Shown: positions 45,355 through 59,061, counted from the first letter of the stretch. The stretch is DNA of 64,000 bases from Harmothoe impar (GCA_947462335.1 OX381710.1:59280842-59344841); one strand, 5' to 3'. Program-made: numbers and translations. Notes: a model not told the origin generated them from the sequence alone.

Positions 45355-47516
45355 GTATTTTTTGATTTTATAACGTATTTTATTCACAGAGTGATGTTAT
45401 AAAAACGATACAAGTCAATGGACTATCAGTCCTCAAGTGTTGCAGAGTTAATGGTCATGTATGAGTATAATCTATGTGGTAGGTCCAGCATCAAGCATCC
45501 TATCAATCATGTAGCACAGCATTACATATTACATTCAGGCAATACATAGAGGTAGCACAATAGAGACAAAAGCAGGATGAACCTTAGCATAATGATGTGT
45601 ATAAGGTAATACAAATAAGGTGTGTTTCTTTACGGTATTACAATGATACAATAATGCAGCTATTTAACATAACAGCATGACCTAATGTGGTCTTATTTTT
45701 TCATTTTGGATAGAAACAGGCGGACCAGTGTTGGCTTAGCTTTGGTCCTGAATGCCTCTCAGTCAGATGTTAGTCGACATGATGTATTTAGAGTATTCCA
45801 TAGATTTATGGCTCTATACAGAGGGCTTTTTCTAAAGCCAATAGTTCTGGACGGGGGGTATACTAGCAAGCCAGTGTTTGTGGACCGGGTAACACGTCCA
45901 CCTACTACAGGCTGTTGGAATTTTAGACCAAGTTCTTCCGGAAAGCGACTTCCGTCATACAAGTATTTATGAATCAATAGCAGCAATTGCAGGTCATAAC
46001 GTACATATAGGTAATCAATGTCAGCATCCTTGTGGAGGTCATCTATGTGATGTTTGCGCTGGACATTTAAGCTTACACATAGGCAACAATTCTGCATTAA
46101 TTGCAGGCGCTTATGCTGAGTGTAAATTACAGCATTAAATAAATACCCACAATACTCAAGTACAGGCATGATTGTTTGTTTGTATATAAGGATAGCCGTT
46201 TGCAATGACATTCGACGCCTCATGTTCCCAAGCATGTAGCATCTACTAGAGGCGCTACTTACATTCTTGCTGACAGTGCTTTTAAGGGTTATCTTATTAT
46301 CTAGGATAATGCCGAGGTATTCATAAGCAGAACAGCAGGTTAGGACACTGTTTCCCATCAATATTTTTGGTGCAGGAGGGGGGTCGCTTGGGGGATTAAA
46401 CAAGAGTACCTTTGTTTTGCCAGTGTGTATTACTAGGCCACTTTTGCAGAACCAATCATATATTTTTGTGGCATCATGTTGGACTTTGCTCTCTGCAATA
46501 TGTATGCTGGCTGACATCGCATAAAAGACAACATCATCAGCGTACATGATTATGTTACATGCTTCAAGTACATCAGGTAGGCTATTAACATAGCAAATAA
46601 ACAGCAGAGGTCCAAGGATCGATCCTTGGGGGACTCCATAGGATATGGAAAGGGTAGTAGAGGTGGCACCATTACAGGTTACTCTCTGGCTACGGCTTCC
46701 TATGTAAGCGTATAGCCAGTCAGTGTACAAGGGGGGTAGATCCAATGATTTCATTCTGGATATAAGTTCTAAATGATGTATGCTATCAAAAGCCTTCCGC
46801 ACGTCCAGGAAACAGGCAAGGAGACATTCATCCCTGTCACGGTCCGTATATATGTCATTGACTAGCCTGAAGACAGCATCGTTTGTTCCCCTGGACGCGC
46901 GGAAGCCATATTGAAATTTACTCAGGACATTTCTTGACTCTAGTGAGGCATAGATTCTTTCATAAACAATCCGTTCCATGATTTTGCTAGGGACTGGTAG
47001 AAGGGATATAGGGCGCCAGTTTCCTATGTTCATTAAGTCTCCTGATTTTGGAAGGGGAACAACTTTGGCGCAGGCCCATTGTCTGGGAAAAGAAATTGTA
47101 TGTAGGCCATAATTTATTAGTCTTGTCAGTTGGGGTGCAAGCACTAATAGTGCATCTTTTAGAACTGCAGCATTTATATGACCAATCCCACTCGACTTGT
47201 GAACGTCAATGGCTTTTATCAACTCAAGCACTCTAGAGTAGGGGACATTGGTGGAGGGGGTTGGAACATAAGATTGACTCGAGGGGGAGTCCTCTGTGGC
47301 CACTAAAGGCATGTCACCCAAAGAGCAGAAAAGTGTAGACCCAATATTAGTAAAGAACTCATTTATATAAGGGGGCACTGCATCGCCTCTGATTTCTTTA
47401 GTAGAGACAGGGTCAATCAATACAATGTCTGGCTTATTATGACCAACTTTGCCCAATAGCAAAGCAAGCTCTCTCCAGAATTTTGTAGGGTTTGAACTAA
47501 GATCATTAAGCTTGCA
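45355..47516 (-). mobile_element. 5'-truncated non-LTR retrotransposon (LINE)
   Basis: The minus strand carries a reverse transcriptase frame (45759-47516), about 400 bases of 3' UTR, a poly(A) signal AATAAA (45379-45384), and an A-rich end (TAAAATCAAAAAATAC) at about 45355. The endonuclease/ORF1 part expected upstream is missing. The frame runs into a TAA at 47517-47519 and unrelated sequence beyond. This is the usual outcome of incomplete target-primed reverse transcription. Target duplication not identified. Confidence 0.8.
45759..47516 (-). CDS. LINE reverse transcriptase (ORF2 fragment, Jockey/CR1-like)
   Basis: An RNA-directed DNA polymerase that copies the element's RNA at a nicked target site. 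The frame is open from 47516. Counting from the TTG codon at 47462 there are 567 residues, and 18 more upstream codons, including NPTKFWREL, belong to the protein, so there is no true start. Visible motifs: WRPISLLP (149-156), GFRASRGTNDA (187-197), motif A FLDVRKAFDSI (catalytic D220), motif B SYGVPQGSILGPLLF (274-288), motif C YADDVV (307-312, catalytic D309-D310), TGKTKVLLF (347-355) and YLGIILD (382-388). A C-terminal region follows with PLYRAINLWN near the end. There is no frameshift or internal stop, which suggests a fairly young insertion. The endonuclease domain is absent, so this copy cannot be autonomous. Clade assignment (Jockey, CR1 or relatives) is by motif appearance only. Confidence 0.93.
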   Translation of the reverse strand, partial: CKLNDLSSNPTKFWRELALLLGKVGHNKPDIVLIDPVSTKEIRGDAVPPYINEFFTNIGSTLFCSLGDMPLVATEDSPSSQSYVPTPSTNVPYSRVLELIKAIDVHKSSGIGHINAAVLKDALLVLAPQLTRLINYGLHTISFPRQWACAKVVPLPKSGDLMNIGNWRPISLLPVPSKIMERIVYERIYASLESRNVLSKFQYGFRASRGTNDAVFRLVNDIYTDRDRDECLLACFLDVRKAFDSIHHLELISRMKSLDLPPLYTDWLYAYIGSRSQRVTCNGATSTTLSISYGVPQGSILGPLLFICYVNSLPDVLEACNIIMYADDVVFYAMSASIHIAESKVQHDATKIYDWFCKSGLVIHTGKTKVLLFNPPSDPPPAPKILMGNSVLTCCSAYEYLGIILDNKITLKSTVSKNVSSASSRCYMLGNMRRRMSLQTAILIYKQTIMPVLEYCGYLFNAVIYTQHKRLQLMQNCCLCVSLNVQRKHHIDDLHKDADIDYLYVRYDLQLLLLIHKYLYDGSRFPEELGLKFQQPVVGGRVTRSTNTGLLVYPPSRTIGFRKSPLYRAINLWNTLNTSCRLTSD

Positions 47517-50500
47517 TTAATTGTGGTGCAGCCTCGTCTGTTGATATTCATGCCCGTCCTGCAACATCCAACCATCGCCCTCTTATCTATCTTTGGCTTT
47601 AAGTATGGGAAAAGGCCTGGTCTAAGACACGAGTGCCAGGAAAAGAGGTTAGCCTCATCAATGTGTAGGTTTCACAGGCTGCCAGGGTAGTGTCTGGGCA
47701 ATGCAACATTTATGTAACAAGAGGCGTGGCAGCAGGCACGATACCCTTACCATGGCCCGATCATATCTTCGATGCAGTAAAGATTGGCTGTTTATCTTGA
47801 TGAAAGATGGCTTGTGAGGAAAGATAGGTCTTTAACCATGTACATACAGCCAACGTAGCTCACTGTATTCCACTACATGCCAAGGCATTTTAAATTCTCC
47901 GACAATATTGATATATTGTCATTCGGGAGAGGACATGTAATATGTTCTTATGTTTGCTTAATCTTTTATGATTATAAATTCGAAATAAACTGTGAATTTT
48001 ATAATTGGGGAATACCTAATATTCGGCCGCGTACGATGTGGGCATTAACACAAATACTTGTCCCGTTGTTTATTAGAGTAAACTATGACATTTAGCAGAT
48101 AGTTCAAAGCCCAACGCTATTAAACTAAAGGTTGTGAATCCCCCGCGAGCTGCAAACGGCAATATAAACAATGCAATTCAACCCTCGTACAGTGGTATTT
48201 TCATTTAATTATACTGAAGCTAAATTATGGAGACATACCCTTAGGGAGGTCTAGGCTAATTTTATGACGATTGCTTTGTGATGTAGCTTCTCTGACCCTT
48301 GACACATCATTCCACGACAGTATTCCTTTTAGGAGTTTCTATAATAGTGTTACTTCTTTGTCAGCATTTGTGTCCTAGCACGCAGGAATCCGTGTTGTAT
48401 TGGTCTAGTGCTGACCACAGGGGTTCATCCTGGTCAGGCTCCGTCTGATTGTTCATGTCAGGCCCCAATTACCAGTCTCCAGTTGCTTGTCTTTTGGCTG
48501 ATGGCGTGCCTCAAACATGGTCAGCACTATGAGCAGGTCAAAGCTTCTCACAGCAGCTCCCACATAGATACAGTACATCTACAGGCCCTATCTACAGGCC
48601 CTTGTCAGCACCACTATGTGGCCACCCCTAATGTAGGCCTCTACCCTCACCCTCATGGCTCGCCCCTTGTGACTATGTTTATTATAGGGCGCCTGAGCAG
48701 ACTGCCAAGATGCTGTAATGTACCTTTTTTGTAACCTGGTCAGTGCCCCCTCCCCCTGTACTATTACCCACATCACCCAGCAGCAAGTAGCCTTAACACT
48801 GTCCACCTTAATTAGCCGTTATCTCGGTCATGCTGACATGGTTCATATACAATGAAATTGGAAGAAGTGATCCAGATATATATGTTACCTGCCAAAAGAT
48901 TCCATCCTGAAATGTAGGCTTGAACATTTCTCTTTATAGAATCTAGAGTATAATCATGTTTTCCCCTCCCCTATCAACAAGAATGGAATCCTGTTAAGAC
49001 TGCTGACAATGTCCACTTGGCAAGACAATTACTAGAAGGGAAAACACCCAGGATCCAGATCAGTTGATTATAAGGAAAAAGGTAAATAGACCATCTGGTT
49101 TCATTGATTCCTTTTTATAACTGTATAGAAATCGATTTTAATTAGTAGTGATATACTAGTGGACGTAGTGCACGACATGACTAGCCATTCCTCACTCTGA
49201 CATATTTGATGATACTCGTGGGCTTTGCTGATTTGAATCTGCTTTGTTTTTTTGGTTTTTATTGTGGCTTGTCATGAATCAATGCAATTACTAGGATATA
49301 GAACTAGGGTGTACCCGTGTAAGTGGCATGTTTTGTGAGAGAACCCGTAGGGATGGGGATTGCTTTTTACTTCCACATACTCCTTTATTTTCCATTGTTC
49401 TCTTTTTCCCTTAATTTTTTTCTCTGAGAGTGTCTGGTTCCGGTACTTATGCTCTATTGCCTGTAGTGCTGACTGAGGCACGCAAGTGCACATTCTAGTG
49501 GTTTCCCAGTTTACATGTTATCCTATCTCATCCTTGGACTAAATGTCATTGTCAGTATCAACATTTAATGTACACCTTGAGGATAAAATGGCGGCTGCAA
49601 ATAAACGATGAAAGGAAACTATTAAAAAGCACTGGGAAATATTTTCAGGAACTCATGTGTTTTATTTCTTTCCTCTATGAAGGCCCATTCATACGTCTAT
49701 ATAATTAGCTGTACAAGTCATGGATACACCCAGGTCTATATTAGATTTGTGGATCAGATATTCGAAGAAACAGAAGCCATATTAAAATATACACCTCTGC
49801 ATATTATCATCCTTTCAAGCCCTGCGGCTAAGGCTATAGAAATGGATGGGCCCGAACAGGCTGCACAGGGTATTTAGTCTTCAGCTTTCTCCAACATAAT
49901 GGAATCCTTCTCCTCATTTATTCACTTATGCTAATTCGCTGCGTGTAGTTCTAGATTACCTTATTCCTTTGTATATTGCTTGATGCCTGGGGATTCAGTG
50001 AAGAATGCCCATTTTGTGCAGCCCCAATGAGACTGGGACACTTTGCAGTCAGCAGAGTAACGAGGTCAGAGCAGGAAGTAGGTAGTGCTTAGAGGATGGA
50101 TGGGGAGATGGCAGCAGTACTGCCGACTGGTTTATATGCTACACATGTTAAATACTGCCGTTTTATGGCCAGATGAGTAGTATATGGTGCAAGGGGTTCA
50201 GGCTATTAGCCCCCAACTCATTACTTATCATAATCCCTGCAGCGCTATATGGCATAAACAAGAGCAGACGGGATGAGCAAAGTGGCTCCCAACTGCTCAA
50301 AATGGCGGCACTGAGCTGGAGATCTAACAATGCAATTACTCTGACGTAATCATGATCTAAGTGCATCGGACGCATTTTCCCATCAAGACTTAAAAAGCCC
50401 AGGCCGATCTCTCAGGAGAGAAGAGTAAAAAGCGTTCTACATGCATCACCTACACGGCTCTTGGGTGGTGAGAGTACGTTAAAAAGAATGAAGGGTGAAA

Positions 50501-53500
50501 ATCACAGAGGTAGCTCATTGAGGAAAAACTCTCACATCATTACAAAGATTTCCAAATATTGTTGAATAATGCGAATCATGCAACCTTGTTGTAATGTCAA
50601 CAGCCAACCTGCAACCCCATTGTGACCCTGCAATTATTCTGTCAGTGAGCAAATGTGATTAACGAAAATATTACATTTTCGTTGATGAAATTTCCGGTTC
50701 AATAAATAGACTGGTATGATATTTGTGGGATCTTTCTCCAATAGATGTACCTACAGGTCTGTGTGACCAGGGTGCTGCAGCCGGCCCTGGGCCTTGGTCC
50801 ACTCCTGCATGAAATCAAACAACCCCCCCCCCAACAGCCCCACGTAATTAACCACACCAACGGACACAAATTGAAAATAAAACTGGGCAAACGAGGCGGA
50901 TTAATGACAACAATGCCCTCGCCCGAAGTCGACAAATAGGTTGATTTGGTTGATTTAGTCAAGTTTCAGAGGAAGCCCATTGATCAGTTAGGTTGCAGTA
51001 GTTAGGTGCCAGAGGAAATACAGACTGCAGGGTCTCCCGCTGAGGGGATAGCATTAACCATGGATGTTGTTTTAGTAGAATTAGGCGGGTATCGAAAATA
51101 GGGCTGTGAAAACTAAGGTATGCGTTACGGTTGGTTAAAGCATCAAAGAGGAGGCTAATGGGTGAGTGATGAATAACCGTTATCTAAATGACACCAGAAA
51201 TTACCCTGACCTTGTCCAGCAATGCTGCTGGCTGCTGCTGCACTGACGTGGCTACCGGGGATGGACATTTGAAAAACGAATTCTGCCGTTATATGAATTA
51301 GCTAAATTCTGCGATCAAGCCATCTACATTCCTATATTCCTACTTATAAAGTTATAGAAGAGCATTCCTGTTGTGCGCAGGGTACGCCATTGCATCTAGT
51401 AGTTTTTTTTACTCATTTTCTAACGATTTTTGTGAATACCTGTACCTCAAAGCTCTTATTTTCCCCTGTTTTACCGGCCCGTAGAGCGTGCCGGTTCTGC
51501 AATAGGGGCGGGGAGAGGATGGGAAAGGGGGCTGGACTAGAATGGTGGGGGTGTGGCGGCGATGAGGGTGGGTGGTCGTAGTCAACCATGCGTAAACGAC
51601 GCCAGTGCCACAAATCAGGGCATGTGCAACCAGTGATGCAGCCAGGCACGCATGGGTGGTGTGGGAGACAGGGGGAGGGCAGTCTGTGTATTATTCACAC
51701 AATGGCAGCGTAATGACAACGCTTGTAAACACCCAACACACACACACACACACCCCCCCTCCTTGTCTCTTTCTGATTTCCCATGCTGAGGCGCATTGTT
51801 CGCTGATGGAATCAGCAGATGATTGCCATTTTGCAGCGTATTGGTCGCAACCTTTTGATCTTATTAGAATGTCAAAATAATGTTCTCTTCTTTTTCATAT
51901 TTACAGAATCTTATATTTAAGTAATTTCGATTCACATGTATATTATATATACACTAGAGAAGCCCCTTCTGTGTTCCTTGTGTGGGTGTTGGACAATTAA
52001 AGGTCTCACGAGTACATGAACAGACATATTTGCCTGCATGTATGTTAACATAGATGGCTAACCTAGATAAAAGCCATAACTGTTGCTATTGCAGTTCGAG
52101 CAAACATTTACATTAGAGCTAACACAATTCTGTTTGATTAATTACAGTTGAATAGTTTTTTTTATAAGCCATAGCTTTGGACACATATCAAATCTCCACA
52201 TATGGTATGGACGGCCTATCCCTCCTGACTTTTCTTGTCATTCCACGTCAGTCCATGGTGGTAATTAATATCTATACCTCACTAATGCCTACTTTGCTAA
52301 GCTATGGCTGAAACATTACATTTACAGCAAGAACCTACGTCTTAATGGCTTCTGCTACGTCAGAGTGATTTATCGATATCAACAGTTCCCCCTAATGAGC
52401 ACAAAAAGTACCCCATATAAGTGCACGTTTCTCAGGTTTAAATCGCCATAATTGTATCTCTTCAGTAGTATCGGATGGTAGTAATTGCTATATCAATTTC
52501 TCATATGTGTATCTAGAATTTATTTACCTATGAAAATGATAGGCATTGCCCTCGCTGCACTAGACTGCCCCTTACAGTCGTTCATGGGTTATGCAGTGAC
52601 TTTAGCCATTTTGAACATAACCTAATGCATCAGCCAATATCCGCAGTATAAAAACAGGGCTCTGTTGGGTTGCCCTGCATTGATATAGCACTGCATGACG
52701 TCCTGCTGTATGCCAGCCTCTAGAAGGAGGCCAGTAGCAGACCCAGCTTCATGGGCAGTTTAATAAGCTTTAGTGAGCTACTCATGAGCCCTTCACTACC
52801 AAGGGTGGTCTTCTATGGTACGTCCTATACTAGTGATGCCATAGCCGGTTCAGGCTGCTTGATTCTGCTACCACGTGGCTGTCCGGTGCCGCAGGCTACA
52901 TGCTAAGTATGATGGTGTAACATACAACATTCGGTGGTCCGAATAGCCTCGCTCTCACCGACCAGGTTCTTCTTACGTAAGTTAGGATAGTTCCAGATAA
53001 ATTACCCATAAATCCCAGAACACATGGAATAACTCATAACAAGTATGGTGTTTTTATAAGAAAAAAAATCGGAAATAGAGAGAACAGTCCTGTCCTATTG
53101 CTATTTTGTTAAAATATCATTATCCTTCACTCCCCTTCCCCTGTCCCATCGTCCACCCTAACAACACCCTGCCAACACCCACAACCAAACTGTTTGATTG
53201 CTAGCCTCTGCCGCCAGGCCTGAGAGGGACATGCTCAATTTCTGCTTGACTGGTGGCATCCCCTTAGGAGAGGCGAGCTGCTCGCGGGGGTGGACAGGAA
53301 TTGTGCCGGGAGAGTGTCTATGACAGCTGCTCGTTGGCTTTACGCCACTCTCCCAGCGTAGAGGTGCTCAAGTGGAAGGGTTGCCTGAGGGACGCAGAGC
53401 TTTACCCCAGATGGAGGCTGATGCCGTGTTCTCTGTGATGTGAGGAACACACTCTATATGTGTGCTATAAACACCACCAACCAGACTTAACGAGCGGAAA

Positions 53501-54940
53501 AGTATATGCAGATGATCTATATGATAGGGATATGACAAATTTTGTTCCCAATGTGCAACTGCTGGACGATAAGGCCTCTGTTGCATATTGCATGTCAATG
53601 GAACTCCAGGTTTATCCCCTTGGTTACTTAATGTTCCGCTTTGTCATTCCCTACTTTAAAACAGGATTAGCTAGCCTTAATAACAGCTCTGAGATCTAGT
53701 CCAGTATATGCTAGGTGTTGACAGAAGCTCTCCTAGAGAAGTCATCCGGTTATAGGGGTAGTAGTATAGACAGATGGGGATAAGGACCAGGCGACGTCCC
53801 TCTGCATAAGAGGCACGGACCTATTAAGGACATCACTCGTCCCCTCTCAAACACCACCTCACTGCCGGTATCCATAAAGACAGGCTACTGGAGACGCCAT
53901 CTTGTGTAGCAATATACGACTATATATATAGTACCTGTCTAGTTACAACCGTGGTCTTGAAATGACTATAGGGTTAGTCTCAATAGGTCTTTGCAGACTC
54001 AGCCCACGAAAAAGTGGATTACCCCCTTGTGACTATTATTCCAGCAGCCAAAGCCTTACATTATGGCCCATCTGCATTGCGTGAGTGCGGCGGAAGGAGT
54101 TCCCTATGTATACTCGTCTAGCACAATCCAATCTGTGCGTGGAAAGGGCTGGGGAGGAAGTAGATACTAGCCTATCGTACTGCAGTAGAGTGGGGCTGAG
54201 CGCCATGTAATAAAGGCGCTATTGGTTGATTACGGTGCTATGACAAACGTAGTGGCGGCTGACAAAGGGATTGTAATGCAAGCATTTCTCTTTTTTCACC
54301 AAAGACACCTCACTCACTCCTGCTTCCTAATCAGGGTAACTGTTTAGCTCCAGGAACCAGCACTGTGCTTCGGGGGGACAAGATGGCGGCGTACACAGTA
54401 TACACCTCCAACACCTACAACACAGATGCATTCACAGACAATGGACTATCTCCGAAGGAGGAGGTGGTGAAGGAGGATGAGGAGGAAGCTCCATTTGACA
54501 TGGCCCATTCATTAGATGTCTTTTTGGCTGGCTGAGGGTTGGCAGACACCTGCAGGCTGCAGACTCTGGCTCGTGCAAGATAATTTCCCTCGAGTCTTTT
54601 TGAATCTATTAAAAGGACACAGGCCGTCAATTCCCTGCCCCAAGACCCACTCCCCATCCGTCTGTGAGAGTCTGTCTCTCTGCTTTCTCCTCCGCCTCTA
54701 GGATCTTACACCCATGTGTTTATTTTGTCAAATGATATGAACAACAATACAAAAAAGGTCATGATGAATAGTATCATTCATAAGCTGTTTGGTATGTTTG
54801 CCTGTTCAATTGATAATTATTTTAGAATCATAGACGTATGTCTAGCAGCTGACAGTTCCAGATACATTTGCCTACAACGATATAGATAACAACTGTGTAA
54901 TACATAGATCTTCAGATGATTGAAGGGGGCCATATAAATA
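47517..54940. other. No supported gene over about 7.4 kb
   Basis: Only short frames without recognisable domains. Simple features: (CA)n at 51736-51752, a C10 run at about 50823, AACGAAAA...TTTTCGTT (a short stem at about 50662-50685), and an AAGATGGCGGC motif at 54383-54393. The 53460-53699 plus frame has somewhat protein-like composition, but its antisense is also open and no family is recognised. Confidence 0.4.
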
Positions 54941-54941
54941 G

Positions 54942-55100
54942 ACAAAGGTTCACGAGTTTCAGTCTGCAGGGCTGGTTATTGCACAAGCAGGCCTGTGGGC
55001 CGTATTTCACGAGGCCGTAGGCCAAGTGAAATGCTGCCCACAGGCCTGCGAGTGCAATAACCAGCCCTACAGGCTTAAACGAGTGTGCCTTTGTATTTAT
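54942..55100. mobile_element. Hairpin-like foldback element
   Basis: CTGCAGGGCTGGTTATTGCAC, then GCAGGCCTGTGGG and ATTTCAC on the left, pair with the complementary series on the right (GTGAAAT.., CCCACAGGCCTGCGAG.., GTGCAATAACCAGCCCT). The stem is about 42 bp, with weaker outer pairing (ACAAAGG...CCTTTGT) to about 155 bp in total. GGCCGTATTTCAC (about 54999-55011) has a further 13-bp inverted partner GTGAAATACGGCC at 55226-55238, so the element may extend right to about 55280. Confidence 0.6.
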
Positions 55101-58100
55101 TTTTTATGTTTTTCGATTCAAATCACCAAAATTATGATAGGGGGAGCCTAAATAGGCTAAAATAGCTTATTTCTACGCCGTTCAAATGTAAACAAACCGC
55201 CATTTTGATGACGTCACAGGGCCGTGAAATACGGCCATGGGTTATTTTACGGGGGGTGTTAAATACGGCACTCCTTGGTTAAATCAATGAGGCTGCCTTA
55301 TTTGATAAAAAATATTTTAAAGAAAGAGACACTACAGAAGTATAGTTATTGCTAGAGAATCGCACGCAGTACCAAACAAGGTGTTTTCCATCTCAAGATG
55401 GCGTTTATTGAGGGTTAGAGTTCAGTCAGATAGTGCAGGGTATTTGTTCTTGCTGATCACGTTTTGGTTGAGTCAATAATCCTTTGTTCAGGCATTGAAC
55501 CATTCTTTGGATCTTTTTACTGGATAGGTGTAGTGAATTATAACTATTTACCTGAAGGTCATGGTGACATAAACAATGATAAAAGTGAGGCAAGGTCAAC
55601 ATATTTCTAGTTGTGGTAACATTAATTTGAAACTCAAAAACATATTTATACATCTAGATTTCAGAAGCAATGTATCCATGGTACAATAACATAGGTACAA
55701 CTGATACCCATCCCATAATATTACAAGTAGACATGACAAACAGACTAGGATTCCCAGGCAGCTAATGTAACCATAGCAACAGGTAGACCTGTTTTATACC
55801 TCCACCCTTGGAGAATACGACAGAGCGATAATTGAGTCTCTTATCACTCCATCCCTCACTCCCGGCGACTGTTCCTTGTTAAATAGGGCGCCGTTTTATA
55901 TTTTACTGCCACAAAGGATTTACAAATGTTATTCTACTTCTCAGAACAAATGCTTTGGGAGAGAGAGAGACAGCCCTCTGAGAATTAAGCAGTGCAGCCA
56001 GTGCAGTTCATCCTATTACGGCATTGCATTGTGCTACATTGATTTATAACTGCTTGATCTATGGTACTGCAGGAAGGGAGGGCTTTGTGAGTCTGTGCGG
56101 AATCCAGAGGGGCAGCTCGTTTCTAAGCCAGCAATCAGATGCGATTAGTGAGTAGCTCACAGTGTACAATAGAAATGTCACTGTAGAAGTGCTTGTTGCC
56201 ATGTTGCAGATTTCGCACCTTTAAAGGGCATTTGTTTTCATATTAATTCATTTCAATAGAGCTAGAATGTCAGAATGCCAATCATGTATACAGTCGCGCA
56301 GGAGTTATTGGCACCTCGATAAGTGGTTGGCTTCATAATAGAAACATCGATTAGTCCATACTAAATCAGGCAAGAGTTAATTTCTCTTGTCTGTATACAA
56401 TATCAATGTAGATCGTTCAGCAGAGCACAATACAATACCTGTATTACTATGTTTTATCGACACAATATTCAAACCACTGAAGTTGCGATGAATCCTTTTG
56501 ACATCTACTAATAATTAAATCACCCAACTGGTGACTTGAGTCAATGATAACAGATAAATAATGGTGATTTACTGTAAGCAAGAAACCTCCCTAAACATTA
56601 CTTATGATAATAATCACAATAATTATGGACACAGTTAGGGGCCATCTTTGTGCCATATGTCAAGGTCATGCACTTCATTCAACAGACTGTTCAATAACCT
56701 TGAGAAAACAATTGGACACGGCAAGGGCAGGAGGCAGGTTAAAGGGGAATCATTACCAAGAGCTAAGCCCTGAGACCAGGGGATTTCTGCCGTCCAAGCC
56801 CCAATCTGAAGGAAAAGAGAAAAGAGGAAAAACGAAAACAACATAAACCGACAAATAAGCTTATTATTCATGGGATTTGACCCTCAATGATAACAATCTA
56901 TTGCCCTTCGGGTTGCCTTAAGGTCTAGGGTCTTCTACTGATTGGCCGCCATTTATCTGGCAGTGGAGCACCCCCAAGACAAAAACAACCTTTATTTCAC
57001 CCTGATCCAATCAGACAAATCCCACAGCAGACTTACAAAAACCCTTCGGCCGCCATATTTCTTATACCACGAATCGCTGCTTTACTTATATATTTTCTCT
57101 GTTTGGTTAAGGTCAAGGATAACATATAATATGATGTCTTTCTTATTTGCTCCGCCATGTTTATCATTTGAGCCTAAATAAAACTACAATGAATTATTCT
57201 ATGTACCTACACTAAACTGGACACGTACAGCACAATAAACTGTACACCGACAATATCCTACTGTATTCCTATAGAAAAAGCAACCAACGGAGTGTATCTG
57301 ACAATAGCCTGCATGTTTCTATCATTTTCCCATTTATCAAAATCAGAAATGCTGTGCTCTGCCCAATACTAATCTGAATGCTGGAATTCTCAAAAGCAAT
57401 ATGACACCCGATCCTGGAGGTCCTAGGAAAGACGAGCCCAAAGTATCTTGTTCTTACAATAGTCAATCTCCAGAGGCGTACGTGTGGTATTTCAAAAAAG
57501 CTTGCCATGAATGGCTCCTTCATAGTATCAGATGACGTGCCTAGCCGTGGCTGCCTAAGCCGTTACAGGTTTGTGCAGAACTCGCGAATTCATCTGGTTT
57601 GGCCTCCCTTAATCTTTCCAGTGATATATTGCATTAGCACATCTAGTTTTTGAGAACTGGCTCCTGAAATATGTGTGAGCACTGCCCAATCTCAAATGCC
57701 AAAAAAAGCTCTTACTTTGTTTTAGAGATATTTCTATCTAATTAGCATAAAAATTATGCTAATTACCAAATATCCTATTCTTTTTCTTTTCCTTTTCAAA
57801 CATTTGGTCACAGATTTTGATTTTAAAAGGAGAGTAGAAATTGAGTCACAAAGGGAGTCCAGGCTATCATAAAATGAGTCCGGCCTCCCCTTGCCCCCTT
57901 TTTACACTATCTGACTCCATTATAATGGCTGGGTCAGCTGAGGAAAATAAATGGTTGACTAGACTCACTATGGGGGTCATGGTATGCATTGGTGAGTCAT
58001 GAAGGAAGTCATTCTGGTGGCGGAACCCCCGGCCCACTTAAGGGAGTCACATAACTGTATGTCGTGGGTAATTACGGATACTCATCAACATTGATCATCA

Positions 58101-59058
58101 AAAGTGGTCATGGGTACCAAAGTTGCTTTCGTTAGAGATCATCAGATTTCATGTTCATTGACCCCCTGAGTCAAGATCATTGTGCGAAAGACTCGTGGTG
58201 CTGTAACACCTAAGGCAGGACAGTGCCACCCTACACGCTCTGCTGACACCTGGGTAGACATCCACACGGCCACCTCTTCTTTGTTTTCTATCAAATTCCT
58301 TATCAAAGTTGATGATGTTAAAGCCAAAAGGTGTCGGCATCTCATGCGACACTATCTGTTCCAATTAGAATAATGAAACCGTGTGATGCCAGGTCATGAG
58401 TATCGCCTCCAATGAAACAGATGCGTGGGTACTGCCTTTGCATGCTCCAAGCCTTGATTCTCCGTATTCCCTCCCGTATTCCGCAGCCCAACCACTCAGG
58501 GTCCAGAGCCTGCTCAGAATACTACCCTCTGGCCGATTTCCTTTTAAAGGTGTGAAAAGCTTTCTGGGAGGCAAGTCCATGATGGAAGTTAATTGAAGTC
58601 CACTTGATAGGGCTGACTACTGTTGGCAGTGGTACATTGAGAAGTGGTCTAGCCCGCGTGTTGGCGGGTCTCGTTGCACCAACCCTCTCTCCCTCCCCTT
58701 TCTCTTTCCGCTACACCCGCAACAACCACGAGAACTGCATAGGGTGTGCAGCCCGCAATATATTGTGGTTCTAATCAAGATTATATCAGGTCCCTTGTTG
58801 TGGCCTGTTATCCATTCTAACCGTGGGATTAATGGTTTAAATGATAGGATGATATTTCACAGCTAATTCATCAGGGTAAAATAATAAATACAGCCAACGC
58901 ACGTTCAACACATTACTACTCGATAACTATGGATAGTCTCCAAATGAATATAATTCTTCATAGGTTAATTGATGGAACAACTATTGTGTTGGTGTTAAAC
59001 TGTGAGTGAGTGGAAGTGCATCACTTTGTGGTAGAGTTATCTATGGTTAGTAAGTACA
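55101..59058. other. No supported gene; CRE-type site and Oct-like palindrome
   Basis: TGACGTCA at about 55208 follows a CCGCCATTTTGA string. AATTAGCATAA-AAA-TTATGCTAATT (57740-57764) is a perfect 11-bp stem whose arms contain ATGCTAAT, close to the POU/octamer motif. Short frames have no recognised domains. Confidence 0.45.
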
Positions 59059-59061
59059 TTA

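Noticed and set aside
53460..53699. 79-codon open frame containing a YADDL string
   Set aside because: The YADD string recalls reverse transcriptase motif C, but no other RT motif surrounds it and the antisense strand is equally open; treated as chance.
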